Source: Saccharothrix sp. NRRL B-16348
GTDB lineage: Bacteria > Actinomycetota > Actinomycetes > Mycobacteriales > Pseudonocardiaceae
DNA length: 64,000 nt
NCBI RefSeq assembly: GCF_001280085.1
Contig: NZ_LGED01000220.1
Coordinates: 62,001-126,000, forward strand
Direction of reading: 5' to 3'
Of the stretch, positions 7,744 to 16,451 are shown one piece after another. The position numbers and the translations under genes are program-made. How positions within the stretch are numbered: the stretch's first letter is position 1; the number at the start of each line of letters is the position of its first letter. The notes under the pieces were generated by a model. It was not told the DNA's origin. It saw only the letters and a program-made list of their open reading frames with translations, and searched no databases.

Positions 7744-10203
7744 ATGACGCGCTTGAACCTGCACGACGGCTGGCGTCTGCGCGCCGTCGGAGGCCCGGTG
7801 CCGGCCGACCTCACCGGCCGGGACGTGCCCGCGCAGGTCCCCGGCAGCACCCACCTCGACCTGCTGGCCGCCGACCTCATCCCGGACCCGTACGGGGACC
7901 GCAACGAGGCGGAGCTGACCTGGATGCACCGGGTCGACTGGCAGTACTCCACGACGTTCCGGGCCGAGGCGGCACGAGCGGGCGAACGGGTGGAGCTGGT
8001 CTTCGACGGCATCGACACCGTCGCCACCGTCGAGCTGAACGGCGAGGTGCTCGGCCACACCGCCAACATGCATCGCGTCCACCGCTTCGACGTCGGCGGA
8101 TCGCTGCGTGACGGCGACAACGACCTGACCGTGACGCTGTGGTCCGCGCTCGCCCACGCCGAACGGGCGGAGGCCGAACTCGGCTGGCGTCAGCGGGCGT
8201 ACCCGCACCCGTACAACGCGATCCGCAAGATGGCCTGCTCCTTCGGCTGGGACTGGGGACCCGACCTGCAGACCGCCGGCCTGTGGAAACCCGTGCGGCT
8301 GGAACGCTCGGACACCGCCCGTCTCACCCGCGTGCGGCCGCTCGTCACCGTCAACGCCAACGGCACCGGGCGCGTCGACGTGCACCTGGAACTGGACCGC
8401 GCCGCCGATCGCGACTACACCGTGCTGGTCACGGTCGGCGAACGCACGGAAGCGTTGGTGGTCACCGGCGACGCCGCGCACATCACCGTGCTGGTGCCGG
8501 ACGCCCGGCTGTGGTGGCCGGTCGGCTACGGCGACCAACCGCTCTACGACCTGACCGTCGCACTGCTGGCCGATGGTCGGCAGGTGGACGCCGTCGAGCG
8601 TCGGATCGGGTTCCGCACCGTCACCGTGGACACCGAACCGGACGACTTCGGCACCCCGTTCGTCTTCGTCGTCAACGGCAAGCGCGTGTTCGCCAAGGGC
8701 GCCAACTGGATCCCCGACGACCACTTCCTCAGCCGGGTCACGCGCGAGCGGCTCGTTCGGCGGGTCGACCAGGCCGTCGGCGCGAACATGAACATGCTGC
8801 GGGTGTGGGGCGGCGGCATCTACGAGACCGACGACTTCTACGACGTCTGCGACGAACGCGGCGTGATGGTCTGGCAGGACTTCCCGTTCGCGTGCGCGTT
8901 CTACGCCGAAGAGGAGCCGCTGCGCGGGGAGGTCGAAGCCGAGGCGCGGGAGAACATCACCCGCCTGGTCGCCCACCCGTCACTCGTGCTGTGGAACGGC
9001 AACAACGAAAACCTCCCCGCCTACACCGACTGGAAGGGGTGGCAGGACAACCTGGAAGGACGGACCTGGGGCGCGGGCTACTACCACGAGCTGCTGCCCG
9101 AGATCATCGAAGAACTCGACCCCACCCGCCCGTACGCGCCGGGCAGCCCGTACAGCCCCGGCGACCTGCCGCCCAACGACGCCGACCACGGCACCCGGCA
9201 CGACTGGGACGTCTGGAACTTCCTGGACTACACGCACTACCGCGACCACATCCCCCGCTTCAGCGCGGAGTTCGGGTTCCAAGGGCCACCCACCTGGACC
9301 ACCCTCACCCGGTGGATCCACGACGAGCCGCTGACGCCCACCTCCCCCGCGTTCCTGCTCCACCAGAAAGCCGTCAACGGCAACCGCAACCTCGACCGCG
9401 GCCTCGCACCCCACCTGCCGGTCCCTACCGACTTCGAGCAGTGGCACTGGGCGACCCAGCTCAACCAGGCCCGCGCCGTGGCGTTCGGCGTCGAGCACTA
9501 CCGCTCCTGGTGGCCACGCACCGCCGGGGCCCTGGTCTGGCAGCTCAACGACTGCTGGCCGGCCATCTCGTGGGCCGCCATCGACAGCGACGAACGCCCC
9601 AAACCCCTCTACTACGCCCTCAAGCACGCCTTCGCGCCACGGCTGCTGACCGTGCAGCCACGCGACGAGAGGCCAACCCTCGTCGCGATCAACGACCACG
9701 ACGAGCCCTGGACGGGCGCGGTGCACGTGACCCGACAGGACTTCACCGGCGAGGTGCTGGCCACCGCCGAGTTGCGGCTCGACGTGCCGCCCCGCTCCAC
9801 CGCGCCGCTGGACCTGACCGACGACGTCCTCGAACCCGCCGACCCGACGAGCGAAGTGCTGGTCGCCACCGCCGACGGCGTCCGCACCCACCACCTGTTC
9901 CGCGAAGACCTCGACCTCCGCTACCACCCGGAACCGTTCACCGCAGACGTCGCACCCGTGGCTGGTGGATACCGCGTCGACGTGCACGCCACCTCCTACG
10001 TCCGCGACCTCAGCCTCCTGGTCGACAAAGTGGCCGCCGACGCGGTTGTCGACGACATGCTCATCTCGCTGACCGCCGGAGAAACGCACCACTTCATCGT
10101 CCGCACGTCGCAGAGGCTGCACGACCCGTCCATGTTGCTCCACCCGCGCGTGCTCCGTTGCGCCAACACATCCGTGGCGGGCGTTTCGAACTCCCGCAGG
10201 TGA
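7744..10203 (+). CDS. GH2 beta-mannosidase
   Basis: This 819-residue intracellular glycoside hydrolase removes terminal beta-mannose from manno-oligosaccharides. The order is a sugar-binding beta-sandwich (1-190), an immunoglobulin-like domain and a TIM barrel from about 290. The acid/base Glu422 lies in LWNGNNENLP and the nucleophile Glu509 in SAEFGFQG, both typical of GH2 mannosidases. There is no signal peptide. ATG 7744 (MTRLNLHDGWRL) is chosen because homologous proteins start with this strand; the frame is open 14 codons further upstream but without family resemblance. The purine run gaggaagagag precedes it. Divergent from the binding-protein gene. Confidence 0.93.
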   Translation: MTRLNLHDGWRLRAVGGPVPADLTGRDVPAQVPGSTHLDLLAADLIPDPYGDRNEAELTWMHRVDWQYSTTFRAEAARAGERVELVFDGIDTVATVELNGEVLGHTANMHRVHRFDVGGSLRDGDNDLTVTLWSALAHAERAEAELGWRQRAYPHPYNAIRKMACSFGWDWGPDLQTAGLWKPVRLERSDTARLTRVRPLVTVNANGTGRVDVHLELDRAADRDYTVLVTVGERTEALVVTGDAAHITVLVPDARLWWPVGYGDQPLYDLTVALLADGRQVDAVERRIGFRTVTVDTEPDDFGTPFVFVVNGKRVFAKGANWIPDDHFLSRVTRERLVRRVDQAVGANMNMLRVWGGGIYETDDFYDVCDERGVMVWQDFPFACAFYAEEEPLRGEVEAEARENITRLVAHPSLVLWNGNNENLPAYTDWKGWQDNLEGRTWGAGYYHELLPEIIEELDPTRPYAPGSPYSPGDLPPNDADHGTRHDWDVWNFLDYTHYRDHIPRFSAEFGFQGPPTWTTLTRWIHDEPLTPTSPAFLLHQKAVNGNRNLDRGLAPHLPVPTDFEQWHWATQLNQARAVAFGVEHYRSWWPRTAGALVWQLNDCWPAISWAAIDSDERPKPLYYALKHAFAPRLLTVQPRDERPTLVAINDHDEPWTGAVHVTRQDFTGEVLATAELRLDVPPRSTAPLDLTDDVLEPADPTSEVLVATADGVRTHHLFREDLDLRYHPEPFTADVAPVAGGYRVDVHATSYVRDLSLLVDKVAADAVVDDMLISLTAGETHHFIVRTSQRLHDPSMLLHPRVLRCANTSVAGVSNSRR

Positions 10204-10369
10204 GGAGAGCCGAAGCCCGGAGCCGATGGCCGATGTAAGCCGGCCACGACTCCGGATTTTGGCGATTTGTTTTCTCGACCCCATCAGGCACGGAATTGGC
10301 GAAGTCATCCCCGAAGGCCGATTTCGCGCGGGGTCTTCAACTTTCGCAAACTCTTCGCTACCGTCATCC

Positions 10370-10383
10370 TGGGAACGCTCCCA
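10370..10383. promoter_or_regulatory. CebR-like operator upstream of the GH5 gene
   Basis: TGGGAACGCTCCCA differs at one base from the palindromic CebR box TGGGAGCGCTCCCA known from Streptomyces cellulose genes. It lies about 120 bases before the cellulase start, where a LacI-type repressor released by cellobiose or cellotriose would act. Confidence 0.75.
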
Positions 10384-10505
10384 GAGTTACCTGGGCACTT
10401 CGACGGGAGCGACCAACTCTCAATTGGATGGCCCTCCCTCGCCTGGTGCACCACTTCTCGGCGACATGGCGGCGACTGGGCTGTTACTCGCACAAAGGAG
10501 TGCAG

Positions 10506-12035
10506 ATGTTCGGAAGAGTCAGGAAACGCCGTACCGCGCTCGCCGCGGTGGGCGCTGTGGTGTCCATCGCGGGCACGGCCCTGATGGCGGCGGCGGGCGG
10601 GTCGTGGGCGAGTGACGCGAGCTCGGCGGCGGCGTTCGCGTGCCGGGTCGACTACACGACCAACGACTGGGGCAGCGGTTTCGGCGCCAAGCTGACCGTG
10701 GCCAACCTCGGCTCGTCGCCGGTGAACGGCTGGACGCTGACCTATTCCTACGCCGGGAACCAGACCCTGCAGCACGGCTGGAGCGGCAACTGGTCCCAGT
10801 CCGGCAAGACGGTCACCGTCACCAACCTGAGCTGGAACGGCACCATCGCCGCGAACGGCAGCGTCTCGACGGGGGCGAACTTCTCCTACAGCGGCACCAA
10901 CGCCAAGCCGACGGACTTCGCCGTCAACGGTGCGGCGTGCACCGGCGTCGACCCGACGACGACGACCACCACCACCACGACGACCACGACTCCGCCGGTC
11001 GACGGGCCGGCGCCGGAGTTGCGGGTGTCGGGCAACACGCTGGTCACCGCGGACGGCACGCCGTACCGGCTGCTCGGAGTGGACCGCTCCAGTGGCGAGT
11101 TCGCGTGCGTGCAGGGCAAGGGCATGTGGGACAGCGGCCCGGTGGACCAGGCGTCGGTGGACGCGATGAAGACCTGGAACATCCACGCGGTGCGGGTCCC
11201 GTTGAACGAGGAGTGCTGGCTGGACGTCTACGGCTCGCCCGGCGGCGCGACCTACCAGCAGCACGTCAAGGACTACGTGGACCTGCTGGTGCGCAACGGC
11301 ATGAACGTGATCCTCGACCTGCACTGGACCTGGGGCGCCTACACGAACAGCCCGGACTGGCACTGCAAGGACGAGCACGCGGTGTGCCAGAAGCCGATGC
11401 CCGACGCGAAGTACTCGCCGCAGTTCTGGGCCGGCGTCGCGAACACGTTCAAGGGCAACGACGCCGTCGTCTTCGACCTGTTCAACGAGCCGTACCCGGA
11501 GATGGCCGCCGACTGGGACAAGACGGCGGGCTGGCAGTGCTGGCGTGACGGCGGCACCTGCACCGGCATCCCCTACGAGGTGGCGGGCATGCAGGACCTG
11601 GTCGACGCGGTCCGGTCCACCGGCGCGACCAACGTGCTCATGCTGGGCGGCCTGGAGTGGGCCAACGACATGCGCGAGTGGCTGAAGTACAAGCCGGTCG
11701 ACCCGCGGAACAACATCGCCGCCTCGTGGCACGCCTACAGCTTCAACGCCTGCGCCACCGAGACGTGCTGGGACACCCAGATCGCCCCGCTCGCGGCGCA
11801 GGTCCCGGTCGTGCTCGGAGAGTTCGGCCAGGACAACTGCGGCTTCGACTACATGCAGCGGGTGGCGAACTGGGCCGACGCCCACCACATCGGCTACCTC
11901 CCGTGGACCTGGAACCCGTGGGGCTGCAGCACCGGCGCCGTGTTGATCAAGGACTGGACCGGCACGCCCGAGCCCGGCATCGGCGAGGGCTACAAGGCGC
12001 ACCTGCTCACCCAGGACCCCTACTCGACCCGCTGA
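10506..12035 (+). CDS. secreted CBM2-GH5 cellulase/mannanase
   Basis: This 509-residue exported endoglycanase has a Sec signal peptide (1-36), then a family 2 cellulose-binding module at about 44-146 (ACRVDYTTNDWGSGF to AACTG). A linker of about 13 threonines (about 151-162) and a GH5 catalytic barrel from 170 follow. The acid/base is Glu328 in LFNEPYPE and the nucleophile Glu439 in LGEFGQDNCG. Many cysteines suggest disulfides. ATG 10506 has AGGAG seven bases upstream. The operator at 10370 predicts induction by cello-oligosaccharides. Endoglucanase is likelier than mannanase given the operator, but GH5 subfamily cannot be fixed by eye. Confidence 0.93.
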   Translation: MFGRVRKRRTALAAVGAVVSIAGTALMAAAGGSWASDASSAAAFACRVDYTTNDWGSGFGAKLTVANLGSSPVNGWTLTYSYAGNQTLQHGWSGNWSQSGKTVTVTNLSWNGTIAANGSVSTGANFSYSGTNAKPTDFAVNGAACTGVDPTTTTTTTTTTTTPPVDGPAPELRVSGNTLVTADGTPYRLLGVDRSSGEFACVQGKGMWDSGPVDQASVDAMKTWNIHAVRVPLNEECWLDVYGSPGGATYQQHVKDYVDLLVRNGMNVILDLHWTWGAYTNSPDWHCKDEHAVCQKPMPDAKYSPQFWAGVANTFKGNDAVVFDLFNEPYPEMAADWDKTAGWQCWRDGGTCTGIPYEVAGMQDLVDAVRSTGATNVLMLGGLEWANDMREWLKYKPVDPRNNIAASWHAYSFNACATETCWDTQIAPLAAQVPVVLGEFGQDNCGFDYMQRVANWADAHHIGYLPWTWNPWGCSTGAVLIKDWTGTPEPGIGEGYKAHLLTQDPYSTR

Positions 12036-12067
12036 CCGATCACCCGCACAGCTCCGCCCGCACGTCG

Positions 12068-12112
12068 AGCCGCCCCGGCCGCCGGTCCGAACAGGACCAG
12101 GTCGGGGCGGCT
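12068..12112. terminator. transcription terminator hairpin after the GH5 gene
   Basis: AGCCGCCCCG (12068-12077) pairs perfectly with CGGGGCGGCT (12103-12112). A second inner stem is GGTCC-gaaca-GGACC. It sits about 30 bases after the GH5 stop codon. Confidence 0.8.
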
Positions 12113-12206
12113 CAGTCGAAAGCGTCCTCGTGGTTGCTCGCCGGCCGGGGCCGCGGGTCACCGTAGGATCCGGACCGGGATCCGGACGGGTGAGCTGGGG
12201 GGCGCG

Positions 12207-13424
12207 GTGAGCGGTATCAGGGTGTTGGTGGCGGGGGCGAGCATCGCGGGGCCCGCGTTGGCCCATTGGTTGCGTCGGCGGGGAGCCGAGGTGACCGTGG
12301 TGGAGCGGGCGCCCGAGTTGCGTCCCGGTGGGCAGGCGGTGGACGCGCGCGGGGTGACCAAGGAGGTCATCGGGCGCATGGGGTTGGCCGCGGCGGTGCG
12401 CGCGGCGTGCACCGACACCGCCGGCGCGCACACCGTGGACGCGGACGGGCAGGTGCTGGAGACGTTCCGCGCCGACGACGACGGTGGCGACGGGTTCATC
12501 GCGGACATCGAGATCCTGCGCGGGGACCTCTCCCGAGTGCTCTACGACGACACCCGTGACGGTGTCGAGTACGTCTTCGGCGACCGGATCGTCGGACTCG
12601 TCCAGGACGCGGACGGGGTCGACGTGGTCTTCGCGAGCGGCGACCGGCGGCGCTTCGACCTGGTGGTCGGGGCCGACGGGCTGCACTCGGCGCTGCGGGC
12701 GATGGTCTTCGGGCCGCACGAGCGGTTCCTGCGCCACCTCGGGCACGTGCTGGCCTTCTACAGCGTGCCCAACGAGTTCGGGCTGGACCGCTGGCTGCTC
12801 GAGCACCAGGATCAGGCGTCCGGGCGCTCAGCCCTCCTGCGCCCCGTCCGGGACGCCACCCGGGCGATGGCGATGTTCTCCTTCCCCGCGGCCGACTTCG
12901 ACGTCGACCACCGTGACGTCGCGGCCCAGAAGGTTCTGCTGCGCGAGCGGATGACGGGCCTGGGCTGGCTGACCTCGGACATCCTCGCGCACCTGGACGA
13001 CACCCCGGACTTCTACCTCGACCAGGTCGCCCAGGTGGTGATGGACCGCTGGTCGAGCGGACGGGTGGGGCTGCTCGGGGACGCGGCGTTCAGCTCGTCG
13101 CCGATGTCCGGGCAGGGCACCGGGCTGGCCCTGGTCGGCGCCTACCTGCTGGCCGGTGAACTGGCCGCCGCCGGGTGGGACCCCGACGCCGGGTTCGCCC
13201 GCTACGAGGCGCGGATGCGCTCGTTCGTCGAGGCCAACCAGGAGATCGGCCGGCTGAACGCCCGCAGCCGCGCCGTCCCCGGGCCGGACACCGAGCCGGG
13301 CCCCGATTTCGCCGGCGAGTGGTTCGCGGAACTGGTCGGGCGCGCGATCAACGGCGTCGAACTGCCCGACTACGCCGGCGTGCCGGACTCCGGACCACGG
13401 ACCACCTCCTCGGCCACGCCGTAG
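12207..13424 (+). CDS. FAD-dependent monooxygenase (PheA/TetX-type)
   Basis: This 405-residue class A flavoprotein hydroxylase has the dinucleotide motif VAGASIAGPALAHWL at the N-terminus. The central DG motif is VVGADGLHSALR (about 152-163) and the second FAD motif is GLLGDAAFSSSPMSGQGTG (about 288-306). These features mark enzymes that use NAD(P)H and oxygen to hydroxylate small molecules; some family members inactivate tetracycline or rifampicin. It starts at GTG 12207 after a G-rich run. It is a single-gene unit between a terminator and the convergent RibD-like gene. The substrate is unknown; no reason ties it to cluster A. Confidence 0.88.
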   Translation: MSGIRVLVAGASIAGPALAHWLRRRGAEVTVVERAPELRPGGQAVDARGVTKEVIGRMGLAAAVRAACTDTAGAHTVDADGQVLETFRADDDGGDGFIADIEILRGDLSRVLYDDTRDGVEYVFGDRIVGLVQDADGVDVVFASGDRRRFDLVVGADGLHSALRAMVFGPHERFLRHLGHVLAFYSVPNEFGLDRWLLEHQDQASGRSALLRPVRDATRAMAMFSFPAADFDVDHRDVAAQKVLLRERMTGLGWLTSDILAHLDDTPDFYLDQVAQVVMDRWSSGRVGLLGDAAFSSSPMSGQGTGLALVGAYLLAGELAAAGWDPDAGFARYEARMRSFVEANQEIGRLNARSRAVPGPDTEPGPDFAGEWFAELVGRAINGVELPDYAGVPDSGPRTTSSATP

Positions 13425-13561
13425 TCCACCGCCGTGCAAGCGGCAGTACCGGACGTCAGCGTCCGTCGCGAAGCCGCTTCACCCTCTGTTGGCAGACGTG
13501 GGATGTCAGCGGCGGCGTCGGGTTGAGCAGGCCGTGCAACCCGACCGGGACTTCCTGTCCC

Positions 13562-14128
13562 CTAGTCACGGACGGACTGGTAGCGCAGTAGAACCGCGCC
13601 CGTTTTGAACGTGCGGTTCTCCACCAGTTCCAGCCGCAGCCACTTGGTCAGCGACGGGAAGAACGGGAGGCCGCCGCCGATCGCGACCGGCGTGACGAGC
13701 ACGTGGAACTCGTCCACGAGGCCGGCCCGGACCAGCGGTGCGGCGAGCGTGGCGCCGGCCACCTCCATCAGGCCGTCGGTCTCGGCCTTGAGCCGCCTGG
13801 CGACGTCGACCACGTCACCCCGTTCGAGCCTGGAGTTCCAGTCGACCGATTCCAGGGTCCGGGAGAAGACCACTTTCGGCATCGCGAGCCACAGCCTGGC
13901 GTACTCGGCCTCCACCGGCGGCACGTCAGGCGCCTGGCCGGCGGTCGGCCAGTGGGCCGACATCAGCTCGTACAGCTTGCGCCCGTACAGCGACAGCGCC
14001 ATCCGCCCGGTCCGGTCGTTCCAGTACTGGTGCAGCTCCTCGTCCGGCGTGCTCCAGTCGAGGTCACCGTTCGCGTCGACGACGTAGCCGTCCAACGAGA
14101 CGTTCATGCCGTAGGTCAGCGTTCCCAT
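13562..14128 (-). CDS. RibD C-terminal/dihydrofolate-reductase-fold protein
   Basis: This 188-residue protein of the RibD_C (DHFR-like) family probably uses NADPH to reduce a small substrate. Visible features are the first strand GMNVSLDGYVVD, the central VVFSRTLESVDW and the C-terminal LVDEFHVLVTPVAIGGGLPF. Actinomycetes carry many paralogues with unknown substrates. It starts at ATG 14128 and runs convergently to the FAD monooxygenase. No operon partner. Confidence 0.9.
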   Translation of the reverse strand: MGTLTYGMNVSLDGYVVDANGDLDWSTPDEELHQYWNDRTGRMALSLYGRKLYELMSAHWPTAGQAPDVPPVEAEYARLWLAMPKVVFSRTLESVDWNSRLERGDVVDVARRLKAETDGLMEVAGATLAAPLVRAGLVDEFHVLVTPVAIGGGLPFFPSLTKWLRLELVENRTFKTGAVLLRYQSVRD

Positions 14129-14298
14129 GGCGGTACAGACTGCCGGAGCGCGGGCGGCTCATCGCGCCGCCACGCCGGCTCGACGCGCCACATGCTGTGA
14201 CGACGGCGGCGGAACGACCAGGGGTTCGCGAGCCATCCGCAAGGCGAAGTGACGCACATCACATGAACCGGAAGGGTGAACCGGTGACGTTCGCGACC

Positions 14299-14315
14299 CG
14301 GTGCAAGTTGCACCG
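14299..14315. promoter_or_regulatory. perfect palindrome CGGTGCAA-g-TTGCACCG
   Basis: The 8-bp arms pair perfectly around a single central base, 170 bases before the RibD-like gene. The short dyad is typical of a dimeric repressor operator. The cognate protein is unknown. Confidence 0.45.
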
Positions 14316-14780
14316 TACGGGTCGGCGCCGGCCCGCGACAACCACCGCCGCATCACCGGGACGTGAACGCCGCCTGACAGAAGTCGTAATTGCACATCGA
14401 ATGGAGCAACCCTCCGTGACCGTCGGTGAAAACTGCATTTTTCATTGATTTGTGGCATTGTGAGCCCAGTCGTTGAAGGCGCTCATCCGGGGAGAGCTGA
14501 TCACGTTGACGACTTGGGGCAATCCGTTCCGGACCGCCGCGGCCGCGCGCTCCGCGGGTTGAGCTGATTCCGTGATCCCACTACCCCGCATGGCGTCGTG
14601 CGGTGAGTCCGAAAGGTTTCCCGCGATCCGACGCCGACAATGTCGGGCACCGAGCCGAACCGGGGCGTGTGGGCGCCCGGCGGTTGTCGGCGAGGTGGGC
14701 GGGCCTCCCCGGACGAGGGCCGCGACCACAGGCTGAAGTGCTCGTCCCGCGCGAGGGCAGGCCGCAGACCTGTGCGATCG

Positions 14781-14825
14781 AGTACGTGTCGTACTACTGG
14801 GTGGACGTGCTACTGGGTGGACGTG
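14781..14825. promoter_or_regulatory. inverted repeat plus duplicated 16-mer before the LysR gene
   Basis: AGTAC-gtgtc-GTACT (14781-14795) overlaps two perfect tandem copies of ctactgggtggacgtg (14794-14809 and 14810-14825). LysR proteins usually bind dyads in the -50 to -80 region of their own or divergent promoters, which fits the position. The role is inferred. Confidence 0.45.
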
Positions 14826-14893
14826 GGCGGTCGGATCCGGCACGACCGGGGGCGCCGGGTGCCGACTCGCTTCACCGTGCATGGGAGGAATCG

Positions 14894-15799
14894 TTGGAGA
14901 CCCGTCATCTTCTCGCCTTCACCACCGTCGCGCAGACGAGGAGCTTCACCAAGGCCGCCGAACTGCTCAAATGTTCGCAACCCACGGTCACCGCGCGGAT
15001 CAAAACGCTCGAAGACGTGCTCGGCGCCCGGTTGTTCCGACGGCTGCGCCAGGGCATACAGCTGACCCGGGCTGGCGCCGAACTACTACCCCTCGCCGCC
15101 GACATCATCAAGCTCACGGACAAAGCGTTAAAAGTGAATTCGGTGGACGACGAGCCCAAGGGCAACGTGGTCATCGGCACCACGCAGAGTCTCACCGAGT
15201 ACCGGTTGTTCCCCCTGGTGGAGTACGTCCACTGGCGGCACCCGGAAATCCGGCTGTCGCTGCGCTCCCGCGACACGCCGGGCAACCTGGCGGCGGTGCG
15301 CGACGGCACCCTCGACTGCGCGTTCTTCACCGACGAGGTCGAGCACCGGGACGGCCTCGACGTCACGGTGCTGTGCGAGGAGCCGCTGGTCCTGGTCACC
15401 GGCCCGGACCACCCGCTGGCCCGCCGGGCGACCGTCACCGACGCCGACCTGCGCGGCGCGACCCTGATCAAGGCCGAGAGCGGGGGCACCTACCACGACC
15501 GGCTGGTCCAGCTGCTCGACCTGACCGGGGCGGAGCACCGCTCGTCGGTGCTGGCGCTCGACTCGGTCGACGTGGCCAAGCGGGCCGCGGCGTCCGGCCT
15601 GGGCATCGCGCTGCTGCCGTCGGTCACCGTGCGGTCGGAGATCGGCGAAGGCAGGCTGCACTGCCTGCCGTGGTCCTTCCCGTTTCCCGTCTACACGCAA
15701 CTGGCCTGCCGGCGCGGTCGCACGCCGAACGCCGCCCTCAGCGCGCTGACCGCGGCCGCGACGCGGGTGGTGAGCGAACAGGTGGCCGAGCACGCCTAG
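14894..15799 (+). CDS. LysR-family transcriptional regulator, likely cluster A regulator
   Basis: A 301-residue LysR protein with an N-terminal winged helix-turn-helix (SFTKAAELLKCSQPTVTARI, about 17-36) and a periplasmic-binding-protein-like effector domain (NVVIGTTQSLTEYRL onward). I choose TTG 14894 because GGGAGG lies five bases upstream and the protein then begins at the usual LETRHLLAFTTVAQ position; the frame is open further upstream without family resemblance. It is convergent with the 17-gene operon and is its nearest regulator. LysR proteins commonly activate a biosynthetic operon in response to a pathway intermediate. The direct target is unproven. Confidence 0.9.
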   Translation: METRHLLAFTTVAQTRSFTKAAELLKCSQPTVTARIKTLEDVLGARLFRRLRQGIQLTRAGAELLPLAADIIKLTDKALKVNSVDDEPKGNVVIGTTQSLTEYRLFPLVEYVHWRHPEIRLSLRSRDTPGNLAAVRDGTLDCAFFTDEVEHRDGLDVTVLCEEPLVLVTGPDHPLARRATVTDADLRGATLIKAESGGTYHDRLVQLLDLTGAEHRSSVLALDSVDVAKRAAASGLGIALLPSVTVRSEIGEGRLHCLPWSFPFPVYTQLACRRGRTPNAALSALTAAATRVVSEQVAEHA

Positions 15800-15814
15800 T
15801 GCCCGAGGGCGTGG

Positions 15815-15870
15815 CGAGGTCTCCGATGAACGGATCCGCGACCAGGCGAACCCTGGCACCGGAGACCTCG
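15815..15870. terminator. bidirectional terminator between LysR and cluster A operon
   Basis: CGAGGTCTCCG (15815-15825) pairs with CGGAGACCTCG (15860-15870). The loop itself holds CCAGG-cgaac-CCTGG. It lies between the convergent LysR stop and the last operon gene. Confidence 0.7.
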
Positions 15871-15971
15871 TGACCGGCATGCGCCCCTGCCCCGGCGTGC
15901 CCGAGGCAGGACCACCGGAGGTCTTCCCGCCGCACGACCCCGGACCGCGACCGCCCTCCGCGCACCGGCGC

Positions 15972-16451
15972 TCAGCACCGGTGCTGCTCCCCCGCCCGCA
16001 GCACGAGCGCCGGGTGCTCCCCGCTGGCCGACCAGACGACCCGGCCGATCAGGAGCGTGTGGTCGTGCACCTCCAGGGCGTCCTCGATCACGCAGCCGAC
16101 GCTCGCGACCGCGTCGGGCAGCACGGGCACGTCGCCGCGCAGCACGTGCCGCACCCCGTCGAACCGGCGGGCGGGGTCGCCCACGGCGAACCGCCGGCAC
16201 AGCTCCCGCTGCTCCCACGCCAGCGCGTTGACCGCGAACGCGCCCGCGGCGCGGATGTGCTCCAGCGTCCGGCCGCCGCTGCGCAGCGACACCACCACGC
16301 TCGACGGCTCCAGCGACAACGACATCACCGCGTTCGCCGTGCACCCCACCGGTCCCCCGGGGCTCCGCGTGGTCACCACGGTGACGAACGTCGGCAGCTG
16401 GGCCATGGCCCGCCGGAAGGCCTCCGCGTCGACCACGTCGACCGACGTCAC
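15972..16451 (-). CDS. flavin reductase domain protein
   Basis: This 159-residue protein of the flavin_reduct family should reduce FMN or FAD with NAD(P)H for a partner monooxygenase, or carry the reduced flavin itself. The typical core is TFVTVVTTRSPGGPVGCTAN (21-40) followed by SLSLEPSSVVVSL. GTG 16451 overlaps the stop of the preceding ligase gene by GTGA. It is the last gene of the 17-gene operon. In butirosin a similar small reductase (BtrV) serves the side-chain hydroxylase; no luciferase-like partner gene is seen here, so its client is unknown. Confidence 0.88.
   Translation of the reverse strand: MTSVDVVDAEAFRRAMAQLPTFVTVVTTRSPGGPVGCTANAVMSLSLEPSSVVVSLRSGGRTLEHIRAAGAFAVNALAWEQRELCRRFAVGDPARRFDGVRHVLRGDVPVLPDAVASVGCVIEDALEVHDHTLLIGRVVWSASGEHPALVLRAGEQHRC

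Larger units (their letters stand above)
14129..14893. other. long non-coding region upstream of the cluster A regulator
   Basis: No convincing gene occupies these 765 bases. They hold a perfect 17-bp palindrome (14299-14315), an AT-rich patch around 14420-14460, an inverted repeat at 14781-14795 and a duplicated 16-mer at 14794-14825. The last two lie about 70-110 bases before the LysR start and look like regulator binding sites. Confidence 0.6.

Noticed and set aside
10950..11000. Short tandem ACC/ACG repeats as a satellite
   Set aside because: They encode the threonine linker between the CBM2 and GH5 domains and need no other explanation.
14442..14882. A 146-codon minus-strand frame upstream of the LysR gene
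   Set aside because: Composition is Arg/Pro/Ala-rich without structure and it covers the regulator's own control region.
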